From: Roseobacter sp.
GTDB lineage: Bacteria; Pseudomonadota; Alphaproteobacteria; Rhodobacterales; Rhodobacteraceae
Assembly: GCA_015665415.1 (NCBI GenBank)
Contig: JADFAE010000004.1
Span: 186,001-250,000, forward strand
Length of the DNA stretch: 64,000 nucleotides
Reading direction: 5' to 3'
In this document: piece by piece, positions 46,867 through 55,977 of the stretch
How positions within the stretch are numbered: the first letter of the stretch is position 1
Layout of the letters: the number at the start of each line of letters is the position of its first letter
The notes under the pieces: model-generated
The model's database searches: none
Told to the model about the DNA's origin: nothing
What the model saw: the letters and a program-made list of their open reading frames with translations, nothing else
Position numbers and translations under genes: made by a program

Positions 46867-47973
46867 ATGACGGGTAAACCCGATCAATCAGTGACAAAAT
46901 CCGACCGCATCATGATCTCGGTTGACGCCATGGGCGGAGACGCCGGCCCCGCAGTAGTGGTGGCCGGTCTTGCCATGTCTGCAGACAAGAACCCGAACAT
47001 CGGGTTCCTGCTGCATGGCCCTGAAAACATACTCAAGCCACTGGTAGCCAAGAAACGAGTCTTGGAAGACCGCGTGGAGATTCGCGACGCCCAAAAAATC
47101 GTCACCATGGATGACAAACCCAGCCAGGTGATGCGCAATGGCAAGGGCACCTCGATGTGGTCCACCATTCAGGCTGTGAAAACCGGCGAAGCCGCCGGTG
47201 CCGTCTCTTGCGGAAATACCGGTGCGCTGATGGCATTGTCGATGTTGCGCCTGCGCAAGATGCCCGGCGTCAACCGCCCGGCAATCGCGATTCTTTGGCC
47301 CTCCAGCAATCCGCAGGGGTTCAATGTGATGCTGGACGTGGGCGCTGATGTACGCGCCGACGCTGAGGATTTGTTGCAATATGCGCTGATGGGCACCTCC
47401 TATGTGCGCAATTCGATGGACATCCCGCGCCCCCGCATCGGGCTGCTCAATGTCGGCACCGAAGAGCACAAGGGCCACGCCGAACTGAAGGAAGCGCATG
47501 CGCTGATTGCGCAGAACGCCGAAAAGGCAAATTACGATTTTGTCGGCTTTGTCGAAGGCAGTGACCTTCCGGGCAATGCCGCTGATATTATCGTTACCGA
47601 CGGTTTCACCGGCAACGTGGCGATCAAAACCGGCGAAGGCACTGCCAGCCTGCTGCGCAGCGCATTGCGGGAAGCCTTTGAACATTCACTTCTTTCCAAG
47701 CTGACAGCGGTTTTGGCCTATGCCTCGCTTGGTCGCCTGGCAAAGCGGATTGATCCGCGTCGGGTCAACGGTGGCGTCTTCCTCGGCCTCAATGGAACAG
47801 TGGTGAAATCCCATGGCGGCGCTGATGCAATCGGCGTCTCGGCGGCAATCAAACTGGCCTTCCGCCTGGCGGAGCAGGGCTTTGCAGAAAAGCTGGCGGC
47901 GCGGGTTGCATCTGTGGTCGAGCTTACCCAAAATGGCACTGTTCCCCAGGATGCCGAGCATCCCCCAAAATAA
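46867..47973 (+). CDS. plsX: Phosphate acyltransferase PlsX
   Basis: Makes acyl-phosphate from acyl-ACP, the donor for PlsY in phospholipid synthesis; peripheral on the inner membrane. The 368 residues have ISVDAMGGDAGP near 17-28, SCGNTGALMA, RPAIAILWPS, LLNVGTEEHKGH, IIVTDGFTGNVAIKTGEG and the late GGVFLGLNGTVVKSHG. ATG at 46867; a second ATG 15 codons in lies next to the conserved start of the domain. 20 bases before fabH, so one operon. Confidence 0.96.
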   Translation: MTGKPDQSVTKSDRIMISVDAMGGDAGPAVVVAGLAMSADKNPNIGFLLHGPENILKPLVAKKRVLEDRVEIRDAQKIVTMDDKPSQVMRNGKGTSMWSTIQAVKTGEAAGAVSCGNTGALMALSMLRLRKMPGVNRPAIAILWPSSNPQGFNVMLDVGADVRADAEDLLQYALMGTSYVRNSMDIPRPRIGLLNVGTEEHKGHAELKEAHALIAQNAEKANYDFVGFVEGSDLPGNAADIIVTDGFTGNVAIKTGEGTASLLRSALREAFEHSLLSKLTAVLAYASLGRLAKRIDPRRVNGGVFLGLNGTVVKSHGGADAIGVSAAIKLAFRLAEQGFAEKLAARVASVVELTQNGTVPQDAEHPPK

Positions 47974-47993
47974 CTCCAAAAGGCAGGCCTAGA

Positions 47994-48965
47994 ATGATGC
48001 GACGTGCAGTAGTAGTTGGCACAGGACACTATCTTCCCGAACGGGTTGTAGAAAACGCGGAATTCGAAGCAACGCTGGACACCACCGACGAGTGGATTCG
48101 CTCGCGCTCTGGCATCGAGCGTCGCCATTTTGCCGCCGAGGGTGAAACCACCTCGGATATGGCCACTGCCGCCGCCGAATCCGCGCTGAAAGATGCAGGC
48201 CTGAGCGTCGAAGATGTGGATGCCATCGTTCTGGCAACCTCGACTGCAGATCTCACCTTTCCCTCTGCCGCAACCATGGTGCAGGCGAAACTGGGCATGA
48301 CCCAGGGTTTTGCCTTTGACGTGCAGGCCGTCTGTGCCGGATTCGCCTACGCTCTGGCCAATGCCAATGCCCTGATTGTTTCCGGTCAGGCTGACCGGGT
48401 GCTGGTCATCGGCTCGGAGACCTTCAGCCGCATCATGGACTGGACGGATCGCGCGACCTGCGTGCTGTTTGGAGATGGTGCAGGCGCGCTTTTGCTGGAG
48501 GCCCAGGAGGGGGATGGCAGCAATGCGGACCGCGGCATTCTCGCCACCGATCTCAACTCGGATGGCCGCTACAAGGATCTGCTTTATGTGGATGGCGGCG
48601 TCTCGACCCAGAACACCGGCCACCTGCGCATGCAAGGCAATCAGGTCTTTCGCCATGCGGTTGAAAAACTTGCCAAAACGGCCAATACCGCACTGGACCG
48701 CGCCGCGCTGACAACTGCTGATGTTGACTGGATTGTGCCACATCAGGCCAACATCCGCATCATCCAGGGCACCGCCAAGAAGATGGGCCTGCCGATGGAA
48801 AAGGTGGTTGTCACCGTCCAGGACCACGGCAATACCTCTGCCGCGTCGATTCCCCTGGCCTTGTCGGTGGGCAAATCCCGCGGCCAGATCAAGCCGGGTG
48901 ATGTCATCGTGACCGAGGCCATTGGCGGCGGCCTGGCCTGGGGTGCAGTAGTGTTGCGTTGGTAG
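47994..48965 (+). CDS. fabH: 3-oxoacyl-ACP synthase III
   Basis: Condenses acetyl-CoA with malonyl-ACP to start fatty acid elongation. The 323 residues include the catalytic triad Cys114 (AVCAGF), His250 (PHQAN) and Asn280 (HGNTSA), the DTTDEWIRSRSGI motif and the glycine-rich GGGLAWG C-terminus. Length and spacing are normal. Second member of the plsX-fabH pair. A seven-pair hairpin GGCCGTG-AAA-CACGGCC (48972-48988) follows but has no T-run. Confidence 0.97.
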   Translation: MMRRAVVVGTGHYLPERVVENAEFEATLDTTDEWIRSRSGIERRHFAAEGETTSDMATAAAESALKDAGLSVEDVDAIVLATSTADLTFPSAATMVQAKLGMTQGFAFDVQAVCAGFAYALANANALIVSGQADRVLVIGSETFSRIMDWTDRATCVLFGDGAGALLLEAQEGDGSNADRGILATDLNSDGRYKDLLYVDGGVSTQNTGHLRMQGNQVFRHAVEKLAKTANTALDRAALTTADVDWIVPHQANIRIIQGTAKKMGLPMEKVVVTVQDHGNTSAASIPLALSVGKSRGQIKPGDVIVTEAIGGGLAWGAVVLRW

Positions 48966-48971
48966 CGAACT

Positions 48972-48988
48972 GGCCGTGAAACACGGCC
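48972..48988 (+). other. Hairpin after fabH
   Basis: GGCCGTG and CACGGCC pair around AAA. No T-run follows, so it could be a processing barrier or a weak terminator before the ihfA promoter. Confidence 0.4.
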
Positions 48989-49006
48989 TCCTGCAATTCA
49001 TTGATA

Positions 49007-49036
49007 TTGACAGGGAAATTCCCCTGCCCCTATGCT
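49007..49036 (+). promoter_or_regulatory. Strong sigma-70-type promoter of ihfA
   Basis: Consensus -35 TTGACA (49007-49012), an 18-base spacer and -10 TATGCT (49031-49036). The predicted start near 49043 leaves a short leader of about 16 bases with GGGGA before the ATG at 49059. Confidence 0.7.
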
Positions 49037-49058
49037 CTGACAAACAATGGGGATTAGC

Positions 49059-49361
49059 ATGGGCGAAAAAACTCTTACACGCATGGACCTGAGCGAAGCC
49101 GTCTTCCGCGAAGTTGGCCTGTCTCGAAACGAAAGCGCACAGCTGGTGGAGAGCATGTTGCAACACATGTCCGACGCCTTGGTGCAGGGGGAGCAGGTGA
49201 AGATTTCTTCCTTTGGCACCTTCAGCGTTCGCGACAAATCCGCCCGCGTTGGTCGCAACCCCAAGACCGGTGAGGAAGTGCCAATCCAGCCCCGCCGGGT
49301 TCTGACCTTCCGCCCCTCACATCTGATGAAAGATCGGGTCGCGGACGGCAACCGCCGTTAA
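49059..49361 (+). CDS. ihfA: Integration host factor subunit alpha
   Basis: One half of the IHF heterodimer that bends DNA in the nucleoid and at promoters. The 100-residue protein starts with the usual [22 protein letters not shown] and contains the [24 protein letters not shown] beta arm, with the intercalating proline region of the HU/IHF family, and a final helix [11 protein letters not shown] choose the ATG at 49059 with GGGGA five bases before it. A strong promoter precedes the gene. Confidence 0.96.
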   Translation: MGEKTLTRMDLSEAVFREVGLSRNESAQLVESMLQHMSDALVQGEQVKISSFGTFSVRDKSARVGRNPKTGEEVPIQPRRVLTFRPSHLMKDRVADGNRR

Positions 49362-49522
49362 CTGCTTTGGGCCCCGACGCTGTCAACGGCTGCTGCGGGT
49401 GGTGACATAGATACAAACACTGACAGGGAACCGGGGCTGAAATTGATCAGGCTCGGGGCTGCCACTGCCGCCTGCCCTGTAACACAACGCTCTTTCCGGG
49501 GCTTATCAACGGAATAGATGAA

Positions 49523-51025
49523 ATGTCAAAATCAGCGGACGCCTTTCGCACCATCAGCGAAGTCGCGGATTGGCTTGGCGTGCAGGCGCATGTTCTGCGC
49601 TTTTGGGAAAGCAAATTTACCCAGATCAAACCCGTAAAACGTGCCGGTGGTCGCCGCTATTACCGGCCAGCCGATATGCTGCTGCTGGGTGGCATTCGCA
49701 AATTGCTACACCAAGACGGCCTCTCGATCAAAGAAGTCCAGGCCATATTGCGCGACCATGGCATCTCTCATGTCAGCGACATGTCGCATGACCTTGACGC
49801 CGACGGTCCCGAGGAGGACAACGCCGCTGCGCCGGTGACCGCCCAGCCGAAAGCCGACAATTCGGCCCCGCCTGCCGATGTGATGCCAAACGCCCCCGTT
49901 TCGCAAAGAGACCCGGATCCGGAAATCGAGATCGCTCCTCAGGTGCCTTTGGACGCCGCGCCAGCGCCTGAATCGGTGCAAAATGACATCCCCCCTCAGG
50001 CCCTGGATTCGGAAGGTGCAACAAAAGTGCCAGAGGTCGAAGCGGCTGATCCAGATCCTTTGTTGGACGAGGGACCACTTACCGGCGAAATCCAGACCTC
50101 ACCCACGGATGAAGGTACTCTCCCAGACACCTCTATGGTTGAAGAAACGCCAGCGAATCCAGCACTGGCTGAGGTCAAAGCAGCAGAGACTGCCCCATCA
50201 GATCCAGAGATAACTTCCACACTTGATTCTGCTCCCGAGCAGGTCGCGCTTTCAGACACGCCCCCCCCCTTAACTGCCACGCCGGTGGAGGCAGCTCCCT
50301 CGGCTGCCGCCGAGCCCCCTGTCGAGAACGTCGAGCAGGAAGAGCCGCAGCAGATGCACATGGAGCTTGATGCTCCGGGTGCCAGCCCGACACCAGAGCC
50401 CGCAGCACCGGTGCAGGCCAGCGCCGAACAGCTCCCAGCTGAAAGCAGCGCCCCCGCCCCAATCGCACCCACACCCGCCGCGGAAGCAGCGTCCTTGGGG
50501 GAAGACACACCCGCAGAAATAGAGATCCCCAGCCCTGCGCCCGCCGCGGCCACACCGACCGCTCCCGCCGCTCCGATGTCTGCTCCAGGCTCAGAAGCCG
50601 CGCAGACCGCGCCAGCGCTCGACATCGAGCAACCGGCTTCGGTCTCATCTTCTCCACAAGAGCCCCCAGTGGAGCCCCCTGTGGCACAGCCTACCGCTGC
50701 AGAGGCTACTACCGAGTCCTTGCCGTTCTCAGAGACGGAACCGGCTGCTGAAACAGCCCCGCCGATGCCCGCTGATTTTGAGGCCGCAATCCCAGACGCC
50801 GCCCCTGATGCTCCCGCCTTGGAAACGCCGGTTGCACCAATCGAAGACGACGCAACGCCCAAGCCCCGTGCCCTCGACATTCCTGATGAACAGGACAGCA
50901 TCGCGCCAAATAACGCACAAGGCGTTCTCGCTCTGTTGGCACGGACCTCCAGCTTGCCTGCGCATATCAAGACGGACGTGGCCGATTGTGCATCACAGCT
51001 GCGGGCGATTTTGGCGGCTGACTAA
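49523..51025 (+). CDS. MerR family regulator with long disordered region
   Basis: A 500-residue protein, far longer than the usual 120-160. Residues about 8-78 are a MerR winged helix ([40 protein letters not shown]). From about 90 to 455 it is Pro/Ala/Glu-rich, acidic and without a repeat unit I could define, probably disordered. The last 40 residues return to a conserved-looking stretch, [21 protein letters not shown] to LRAILA. The ihfA-merR-tRNA-Pro order is standard in this group. No effector-binding domain is visible. Function unknown. Confidence 0.88.
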   Translation: MSKSADAFRTISEVADWLGVQAHVLRFWESKFTQIKPVKRAGGRRYYRPADMLLLGGIRKLLHQDGLSIKEVQAILRDHGISHVSDMSHDLDADGPEEDNAAAPVTAQPKADNSAPPADVMPNAPVSQRDPDPEIEIAPQVPLDAAPAPESVQNDIPPQALDSEGATKVPEVEAADPDPLLDEGPLTGEIQTSPTDEGTLPDTSMVEETPANPALAEVKAAETAPSDPEITSTLDSAPEQVALSDTPPPLTATPVEAAPSAAAEPPVENVEQEEPQQMHMELDAPGASPTPEPAAPVQASAEQLPAESSAPAPIAPTPAAEAASLGEDTPAEIEIPSPAPAAATPTAPAAPMSAPGSEAAQTAPALDIEQPASVSSSPQEPPVEPPVAQPTAAEATTESLPFSETEPAAETAPPMPADFEAAIPDAAPDAPALETPVAPIEDDATPKPRALDIPDEQDSIAPNNAQGVLALLARTSSLPAHIKTDVADCASQLRAILAAD

Positions 51026-51063
51026 AAAATCGACCGGGAGGGAAAAAAAGCGGAAATACCCCC

Positions 51064-51091
51064 TTGCTCCTGCCGGTAAATACAGTAGAAC
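51064..51091 (+). promoter_or_regulatory. Candidate promoter for tRNA-Pro
   Basis: TTGCTC (51064-51069) and TAGAAC (51086-51091) are 16 bases apart and end 11 bases before the tRNA 5' end, the normal geometry for a tRNA promoter. Confidence 0.45.
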
Positions 51092-51101
51092 CCGTCTTCA
51101 G

Positions 51102-51178
51102 CGGGCTATGGCGCAGCCTGGTAGCGCGTCCGTCTGGGGGACGGAAGGTCGCAGGTTCGAGTCCTGCTAGCCCGACCA
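51102..51178 (+). tRNA. tRNA-Pro (anticodon GGG)
   Basis: A 77-base cloverleaf including an encoded CCA end. The acceptor CGGGCTA pairs fully with TAGCCCG, the D stem is GCGC/GCGC, the anticodon stem TCCGT/ACGGA holds a CTGGGGG loop with anticodon GGG, and the T arm GCAGG-TTCGAGT-CCTGC is canonical. It reads CCC and CCU proline codons. A strong terminator follows. Confidence 0.97.
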
Positions 51179-51181
51179 AAA

Positions 51182-51217
51182 AACCGGCTGAGTGTTCCTC
51201 ACTCAGTCGGTTTTTTT
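51182..51217 (+). terminator. Intrinsic terminator after tRNA-Pro
   Basis: AACCGGCTGAGTG pairs with CACTCAGTCGGTT around five bases (one mismatch), followed by seven T. It starts four bases after the tRNA. Confidence 0.9.
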
Positions 51218-51313
51218 GTTTCTTTCCCGTGGCTTTTACAAGTTTTGCCAAATGGGCAGAGAGATGGTATCGGTCTCCCAGTCCAAGAACCCCGACGCGA
51301 TGGAGGATCAATC

Positions 51314-52393
51314 ATGACCGGCGTTTTGCCCAGCCAAGCCATTGAGAAAATGCTTGATCGTGCAGAGATCATCCTGAGCGATCCCCTGGTCGACGGTCAG
51401 ATCCAACCGGCAAGCTTGGATTTGCGCCTGGGCCGAGTTGCCTATCGCGTGCGCGCGTCCTTTTTATCCGGACAGGACTGTAGCGTCGCCGATCGCATCG
51501 CAGAATTTGAGATGCACCAGATCGACCTCAGCGAGGGCGCCGTGCTGGAAAAGGGCTGCGTCTATGTGGTCCCCCTGATGGAAAACCTGGCCCTGCCCGA
51601 TGGTATCTCAGCTGTGGCCAATGCCAAAAGCTCCACCGGCAGGCTGGATCTGCTGACCCGAACCATCACCGATGGCGGCGAGGAATTCGACCGTATCAAA
51701 CCCGGCTACACCGGCCCGCTTTATGCAGAGATCTGCCCGCGCTCCTTTTCTGTTCTGGTGCGCCCCGGCATGCGCCTCAACCAGATCCGCTTTCGCTCGG
51801 GTCAGGCCGTGCTGAGCGACCCGGAGCTCGCAGCCCTGCACGCTGAAATGCCCCTGGTCGATGGCACCGCCGTCATTGAGGATGGCCTTGGCTTCTCTGT
51901 CGATCTGCGCCTGCCCGGATCCGATCTGGTCGGCTACCGCGCCAAGCCGCATACCGGAGTGATCGATCTGGAGCGGATTGGCGAATACGATCCGCAGGAC
52001 TATTGGGAAGAGGTGCGCAGCAACAACGGACGTATCATCCTGGATCCCGGTGCCTTTTACATATTGGTCAGCCGCGAAGCCGTACATATTCCTCCCGCCT
52101 ATGCCGCCGAGATGGCCCCCTATCTCGCTATGGTTGGGGAGTTCCGGGTGCATTACGCCGGCTTCTTTGATCCCGGATTTGGCCATGACGCCGCCGGTGG
52201 CAGTGGCTCGCGCGGCGTGTTGGAAGTGCGCTGTCACGAAGCCCCCTTTGTGCTTGAGCACGGCCAAGTGGTAGGGCGGCTGGTCTATGAGCGCATGTCT
52301 GAACTGCCAGAGCAGCTCTATGGGGCGGGCATTGCCTCCAACTACCAGGGCCAGGGGCTGAAGCTCTCGAAACACTTCAAATCCCCCCGCTGA
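51314..52393 (+). CDS. dcd: Long-form dCTP deaminase (two DCD-type domains)
   Basis: Removes ammonia from dCTP to give dUTP. The 359-residue protein is about twice the size of E. coli Dcd (193) and appears to contain two dUTPase-fold halves, a form known in alphaproteobacteria. The N-terminal half has QPASLDLRLG and VANAKSSTGRLDLLTR (the S-x-x-R-type binding motif) and PGYTGPLYAEI with the expected catalytic glutamate. The second half is less clear. ATG at 51314 has GGAGG seven bases upstream. Single gene after the tRNA terminator. Confidence 0.9.
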   Translation: MTGVLPSQAIEKMLDRAEIILSDPLVDGQIQPASLDLRLGRVAYRVRASFLSGQDCSVADRIAEFEMHQIDLSEGAVLEKGCVYVVPLMENLALPDGISAVANAKSSTGRLDLLTRTITDGGEEFDRIKPGYTGPLYAEICPRSFSVLVRPGMRLNQIRFRSGQAVLSDPELAALHAEMPLVDGTAVIEDGLGFSVDLRLPGSDLVGYRAKPHTGVIDLERIGEYDPQDYWEEVRSNNGRIILDPGAFYILVSREAVHIPPAYAAEMAPYLAMVGEFRVHYAGFFDPGFGHDAAGGSGSRGVLEVRCHEAPFVLEHGQVVGRLVYERMSELPEQLYGAGIASNYQGQGLKLSKHFKSPR

Positions 52394-52422
52394 ACCGCGC
52401 CACAGCGCCAAGGGCGCACAGA

Positions 52423-52899
52423 CTATTTCACATAGAGCCCCGCTGCCAGATCCGGCGAGACCTCAGCCTGCACGGTGCGTTCGACGTGGGTAGACAGTGT
52501 CATATAGGTGCGGGTGCCGCGCACGCCTTCTACGTTGTAGATCTGTGACAACAGCCCCTCCAGCGCCTGGGGCGAGGCCACCCGCACCTTGAGAATCAGG
52601 CAGGTATCTCCTGTGGCGGTGTGAATCTCCTCGACCTCAGGCCAGTCTTCCAGAGCCAGCATTGGGCCCGTCTTGCCCCAGCCCACGGTGTCGACGTGAA
52701 TAAAGGCCAACAGCGGTTTACCCACCGCAGTCCCGTCGAGCTGGGCCACCGTCGACTTGATCACCCCAGAAGCCCGCATCCGTTTGACCCGCTCATGCAC
52801 GGCGGGTGCCGACAGGCCCACAGAGGCGCTGATCTTGGCATAGGATTGGCTGGCGTCGCGGCTCAGCTCACCTAATATTTTTCGGTCCAATGCGTCCAA
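52423..52899 (-). CDS. Lrp/AsnC family transcriptional regulator
   Basis: A feast/famine regulator of 158 residues. The N-terminal helix-turn-helix (LDRKILGELSRDASQSYAKISASVGLSAPAVHERVKRM) is followed by a RAM-type ligand/oligomer domain with HTATGDTCLILKVR. Start is TTG at 52899, supported by GGAGAAGG just upstream and the usual Lrp N-terminus. It is divergent from the MFS transporter by about 125 bases and probably controls it in answer to an amino acid, which is inference. Confidence 0.9.
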   Translation of the reverse strand: MDALDRKILGELSRDASQSYAKISASVGLSAPAVHERVKRMRASGVIKSTVAQLDGTAVGKPLLAFIHVDTVGWGKTGPMLALEDWPEVEEIHTATGDTCLILKVRVASPQALEGLLSQIYNVEGVRGTRTYMTLSTHVERTVQAEVSPDLAAGLYVK

Positions 52900-53024
52900 T
52901 CACCTTCTCCCCTGGTACTACTCTGAATAATTTCTGTTTCTTTCCAGCCGAGCACGACATGGGGTTAACGGAACATCATTCGGGCATTATCTGCATATCC
53001 AGAACAGAATTCAAAGGAATTTGC

Positions 53025-54221
53025 ATGTCCACCCCCTCCGTGTCAGCACCCGCCTCATCCCTTTGGCACTCCATCGTGATCCTGATGAGCGCCATTGGCA
53101 TCATCGGCTCCAACTCGCTGTTGCTATCGCCGCTGGTTCTGGCCGTGGGGCAGGACCTGGGGGCTGATCCGGCAGCTGTGATGCAGGCCGCCAGCGCCTA
53201 TGGCATTGGCGTTGCCGTTGCGGCGCTGACCCTGGCCCCCCTGGGGGATCGCATTGGCGCTGGACGGCTGCTGCGGCTGGCCTTGCTGGCACTGGCGGTG
53301 GGTCTTATGGCCAGCGCCGCGGCCCCCGGTCTGTGGGGGCTGATCGCAGCCCAGGCCTTTTGCGGTCTCGCAGGCGGGGCCGCGCTGCCCTCGATCTACA
53401 CACTGGCGGCGGTCATTGCCCCCAAGGGACGCGAGGCCCGCACCGTCGGACTGGTGCTCACCGGCTGGACGCTGTCGATGGTGCTGGGTGTGAGCCTCAG
53501 CGCCTGGATGGCGGAACTCGCCGGTTGGCGGCTGGTTTATCTGGCATTGGCTCTCTTGGCAGCAGGTCTCTGGCTGGCCTCTCCAAAGCTCGGAGCCCTG
53601 CGCAGTGCTGCAGCGCAGGCGAGTTCCCCGCTGACCGCCCTGCGGGTGCCCGGCATTCGGCGCGGGCTGCTGGCCACCTGCCTGCTGATGCTAAGTTTCT
53701 ATAGCACCTATTTCTTTACCGGCGCTCATGTGACCATCGACCTGGGGCTGAGCACCTCTCAGGCCGGACTGCTGCCGCTGTGTTATGGGTTGGGGTTTGG
53801 TCTGGCGGTGTTGTTTGATCCGCTGCTGGACCGTTTGGGAATTGCTCGGGCAACACCGCCTGTGTTTTTGTTGATCACCCTCAGCTATCTGTCGATGCTG
53901 TTTCTTGCTGACAGATTTGTCCCGCTGTTGATGCTGACCCTGATCTGGGGCGTGTTCCAGCACCTGGGGCTCAATCTGCTGGTGGCGCGGCTCACGGCGT
54001 TGGATCCAGCGCAGCGCGGCGCGATCATGGGGCTGTACAGCACCGCCACCTATGTCTGCGTCTTTGCGGCCCCCTTTGCCGGGGCGCTGGTCTTTACCCC
54101 CTGGGGATTGGCGGGCTGCCTGCTGCTCTCAGCCGGACTCTGCCTGCTTGAGGCCATAGAGGCGGCGCTGAGCCTGCGGCCTAGAGCTACTGATTCCGCT
54201 TCGCCCGGCGCGCCTGCCTGA
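53025..54221 (+). CDS. MFS transporter
   Basis: A 398-residue inner-membrane transporter with twelve predicted helices. The first helix pair ends in APLGDRIGAGRLLRLALL (motif A region), a RTVGLVLTGWTLSMVLGVSL segment fits motif C-like helix 5, and GVFQHLGLNLLVARLTALDPAQRGAIMGLYST is late. The pattern resembles small-molecule or amino acid efflux members. ATG at 53025 has AAAGGAA upstream. Divergent from the Lrp gene, so a leucine/amino acid-responsive exporter is plausible. Its 3' end overlaps the next gene by 35 bases. Confidence 0.85.
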   Translation: MSTPSVSAPASSLWHSIVILMSAIGIIGSNSLLLSPLVLAVGQDLGADPAAVMQAASAYGIGVAVAALTLAPLGDRIGAGRLLRLALLALAVGLMASAAAPGLWGLIAAQAFCGLAGGAALPSIYTLAAVIAPKGREARTVGLVLTGWTLSMVLGVSLSAWMAELAGWRLVYLALALLAAGLWLASPKLGALRSAAAQASSPLTALRVPGIRRGLLATCLLMLSFYSTYFFTGAHVTIDLGLSTSQAGLLPLCYGLGFGLAVLFDPLLDRLGIARATPPVFLLITLSYLSMLFLADRFVPLLMLTLIWGVFQHLGLNLLVARLTALDPAQRGAIMGLYSTATYVCVFAAPFAGALVFTPWGLAGCLLLSAGLCLLEAIEAALSLRPRATDSASPGAPA

Positions 54222-54405
54222 TGGCACGGATGCGCTCGCGCTCCGCGCGGGCCTCTGCCTCAGCCGGTGTTTCCACCTGGGCTCTGCCTTTGCCACGACG
54301 CGATTTGGCCCCCGACATCGCATTGAGACCCGCATCAACGCCGGCGTTCACGGCCTTGCCCAACAACCGGCGCATCACCATCCGCAGTATCATGTCAAAA
54401 CCCAT
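54187..54405 (-). CDS. Small basic protein of unknown function
   Basis: A 72-residue, strongly basic protein (MILRMVMRRLLGKAVNAGVDAG, then SRRGKGRA and an AERERIRAIRQARRAKR tail). One amphipathic stretch may touch the membrane. It follows scpB on the same strand at about 100 bases and its 3' end lies inside the end of the MFS gene. GAGGA precedes the ATG by about eight bases. I recognise no family. Overlap and small size keep confidence moderate. Confidence 0.6.
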   Translation of the reverse strand: MGFDMILRMVMRRLLGKAVNAGVDAGLNAMSGAKSRRGKGRAQVETPAEAEARAERERIRAIRQARRAKRNQ

Positions 54406-54505
54406 ACCAGCTTTCCTCTCGCCTCGGCCGCACTAAAGTCCCGCAAATCCTAACAGGACATTCGGGCATTTCCTTGACCAAATCGCAGCCCGCCGCGCTG
54501 CCGGG

Positions 54506-55180
54506 TCAATCGCCAAAAAGCTCCGGCTGATCGCCGGTCTCTTCGTCTTCCTCGCCGCCCTGACCCATCGGCAGACTTCCCGGAGGGGGCCTGTTTTCCA
54601 GCAACCCCGCAGCCCTCAGCTCTTTCAGACCAGGCAGATCGCGCGCACTCTCGAGCCCGAAATGATCCAGAAACACCGGTGTCACCACAAAGGTCACCGG
54701 TCGCCCTGGCGTCATCCGACGGCGACCAATGCGGATCCATTCCATTTCCAACAGCTGATCCACGGTGCCGCGTGACACCGAGACCCCGCGGATCTCTTCG
54801 ATTTCGGTGCGGGTGACCGGCTGGTGATAGGCGATGATCGCCAGGGTCTCGATTGCAGCCCGGCTCAGCTTGCGGGTCTCGACAATTTCCTTTTGCATCA
54901 GAAATCCGAGATCCGGCGCGGTGCGAATGGCCCAGGCTTCACCCACCTTGACCACCCGTACGCCGCGCCCCTCATAGCGTTTGCGCAGATGCTCCACCGC
55001 CTGGCCAGGATTGCAGCCATGGGGCATACGTCCCTCAAGGTCGCGCAAAGTTACAGGGGTAGAGCTGGCAAAGAGCACCGCCTCGACCATGCGCTCCTGC
55101 TCGGCCATTGGTGGCGCATCAAACAGGCTTTCGCTCTCAATGTGCCGCTCCTCGGCAGCTGTGGCACTGTGATCGTCCAT
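54506..55180 (-). CDS. scpB: Segregation and condensation protein B
   Basis: Kleisin-interacting subunit of the Smc-ScpAB complex that compacts and segregates the chromosome. The 224 residues have two winged helices: MVEAVLFASSTPVTLRDLEGRM near residue 31, and KLSRAAIETLAIIAYHQPVTRTEIEEIRGVSVSRGTVDQLLE. The C-terminal tail is Pro/Glu-rich. ATG at 55180 shares its A with the scpA stop (TGATG), with AAGGA upstream. Translated with scpA, as usual. Confidence 0.94.
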   Translation of the reverse strand: MDDHSATAAEERHIESESLFDAPPMAEQERMVEAVLFASSTPVTLRDLEGRMPHGCNPGQAVEHLRKRYEGRGVRVVKVGEAWAIRTAPDLGFLMQKEIVETRKLSRAAIETLAIIAYHQPVTRTEIEEIRGVSVSRGTVDQLLEMEWIRIGRRRMTPGRPVTFVVTPVFLDHFGLESARDLPGLKELRAAGLLENRPPPGSLPMGQGGEEDEETGDQPELFGD

Positions 55181-55977
55181 CACCGGTCCTTATCCAGGCT
55201 GCGCAGCTGAATGGGCGCAAAATTGTCGTTCTGTCGCAGCTCCAGATGGCCTTCCTTGACCAGCTGCAACGAGGCCGCAAAAGTCGCGGCCGTGGCTGAG
55301 CGCCGCTTGACCGGATCCCGGTGCCAGCCATCCGGCAGATAGCTCAGCATATCGGTCCAGTCGCCGGTAAAGCCGATCAGCGCCCGCATGCGCTCCAGCG
55401 CTTCCTCCATGGTGAAAACACTGTCGCGATCCATCACAAAGGGGCGGAAATCATCTTTGGTGCGGATCCGGGCATAGCCCTGCATCAGATCCAGAAGATT
55501 GGCGGAATAGGTCACGGTGCGAATACGCTGGATGTCTTCATTCTGGCCGCGCGAAAAGAAATCGCGCCCCAGCTGGTCCCGCGCCATCAGCCGTGCCGCG
55601 GAATCGCGCATCGCCTGCAGGCGTTCCAGCTGAAAGGCCAGATGCGCCGCCAGTTCCTCGCCCGAGGGGCCTTCTTCGCTGGGGTCCGGAGGCAACAACA
55701 GGCGGGATTTCAAAAAGGCCAGCCAGGCCGCCATGACCAGATAATCTGCGGCCAGCTCAATGCGCAGCTCTTTGGCGTGATCCACAAAGCTCAGATATTG
55801 CCGGGCCAGCTCCAGTACCGAGATGCGGCGCAGATCCACCTTTTGGCTGCGTGACAACGTCAGCAACAGGTCGAGCGGCCCCTCATAGCCGTCGACATCG
55901 ACAATCAGCGCCTCGGCTGCCAGCCGCTCTTCGACCGACTGCGAGGTGACCTCATCAAATAGGTTCTGCTCAGACAT
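55180..55977 (-). CDS. scpA: Segregation and condensation protein A (kleisin)
   Basis: The kleisin that bridges Smc heads in the bacterial condensin. The 265 residues begin with VDVDGYEGPLDLLLTLSRSQKVDLRRISVLELARQYL, the classic ScpA N-terminus that binds the Smc neck, and end in a C-terminal winged helix (KRRSATAATFAASLQLVKEGHLELRQNDNFAPI) for the Smc cap. ATG at 55977 overlaps the nagZ stop by eight bases. Next gene is scpB. Confidence 0.95.
   Translation of the reverse strand: MSEQNLFDEVTSQSVEERLAAEALIVDVDGYEGPLDLLLTLSRSQKVDLRRISVLELARQYLSFVDHAKELRIELAADYLVMAAWLAFLKSRLLLPPDPSEEGPSGEELAAHLAFQLERLQAMRDSAARLMARDQLGRDFFSRGQNEDIQRIRTVTYSANLLDLMQGYARIRTKDDFRPFVMDRDSVFTMEEALERMRALIGFTGDWTDMLSYLPDGWHRDPVKRRSATAATFAASLQLVKEGHLELRQNDNFAPIQLRSLDKDR

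Noticed and set aside
47718-49166. 482-codon minus-strand frame opposite plsX-fabH-ihfA
   Set aside because: Crosses three well-supported genes and has no recognisable product.
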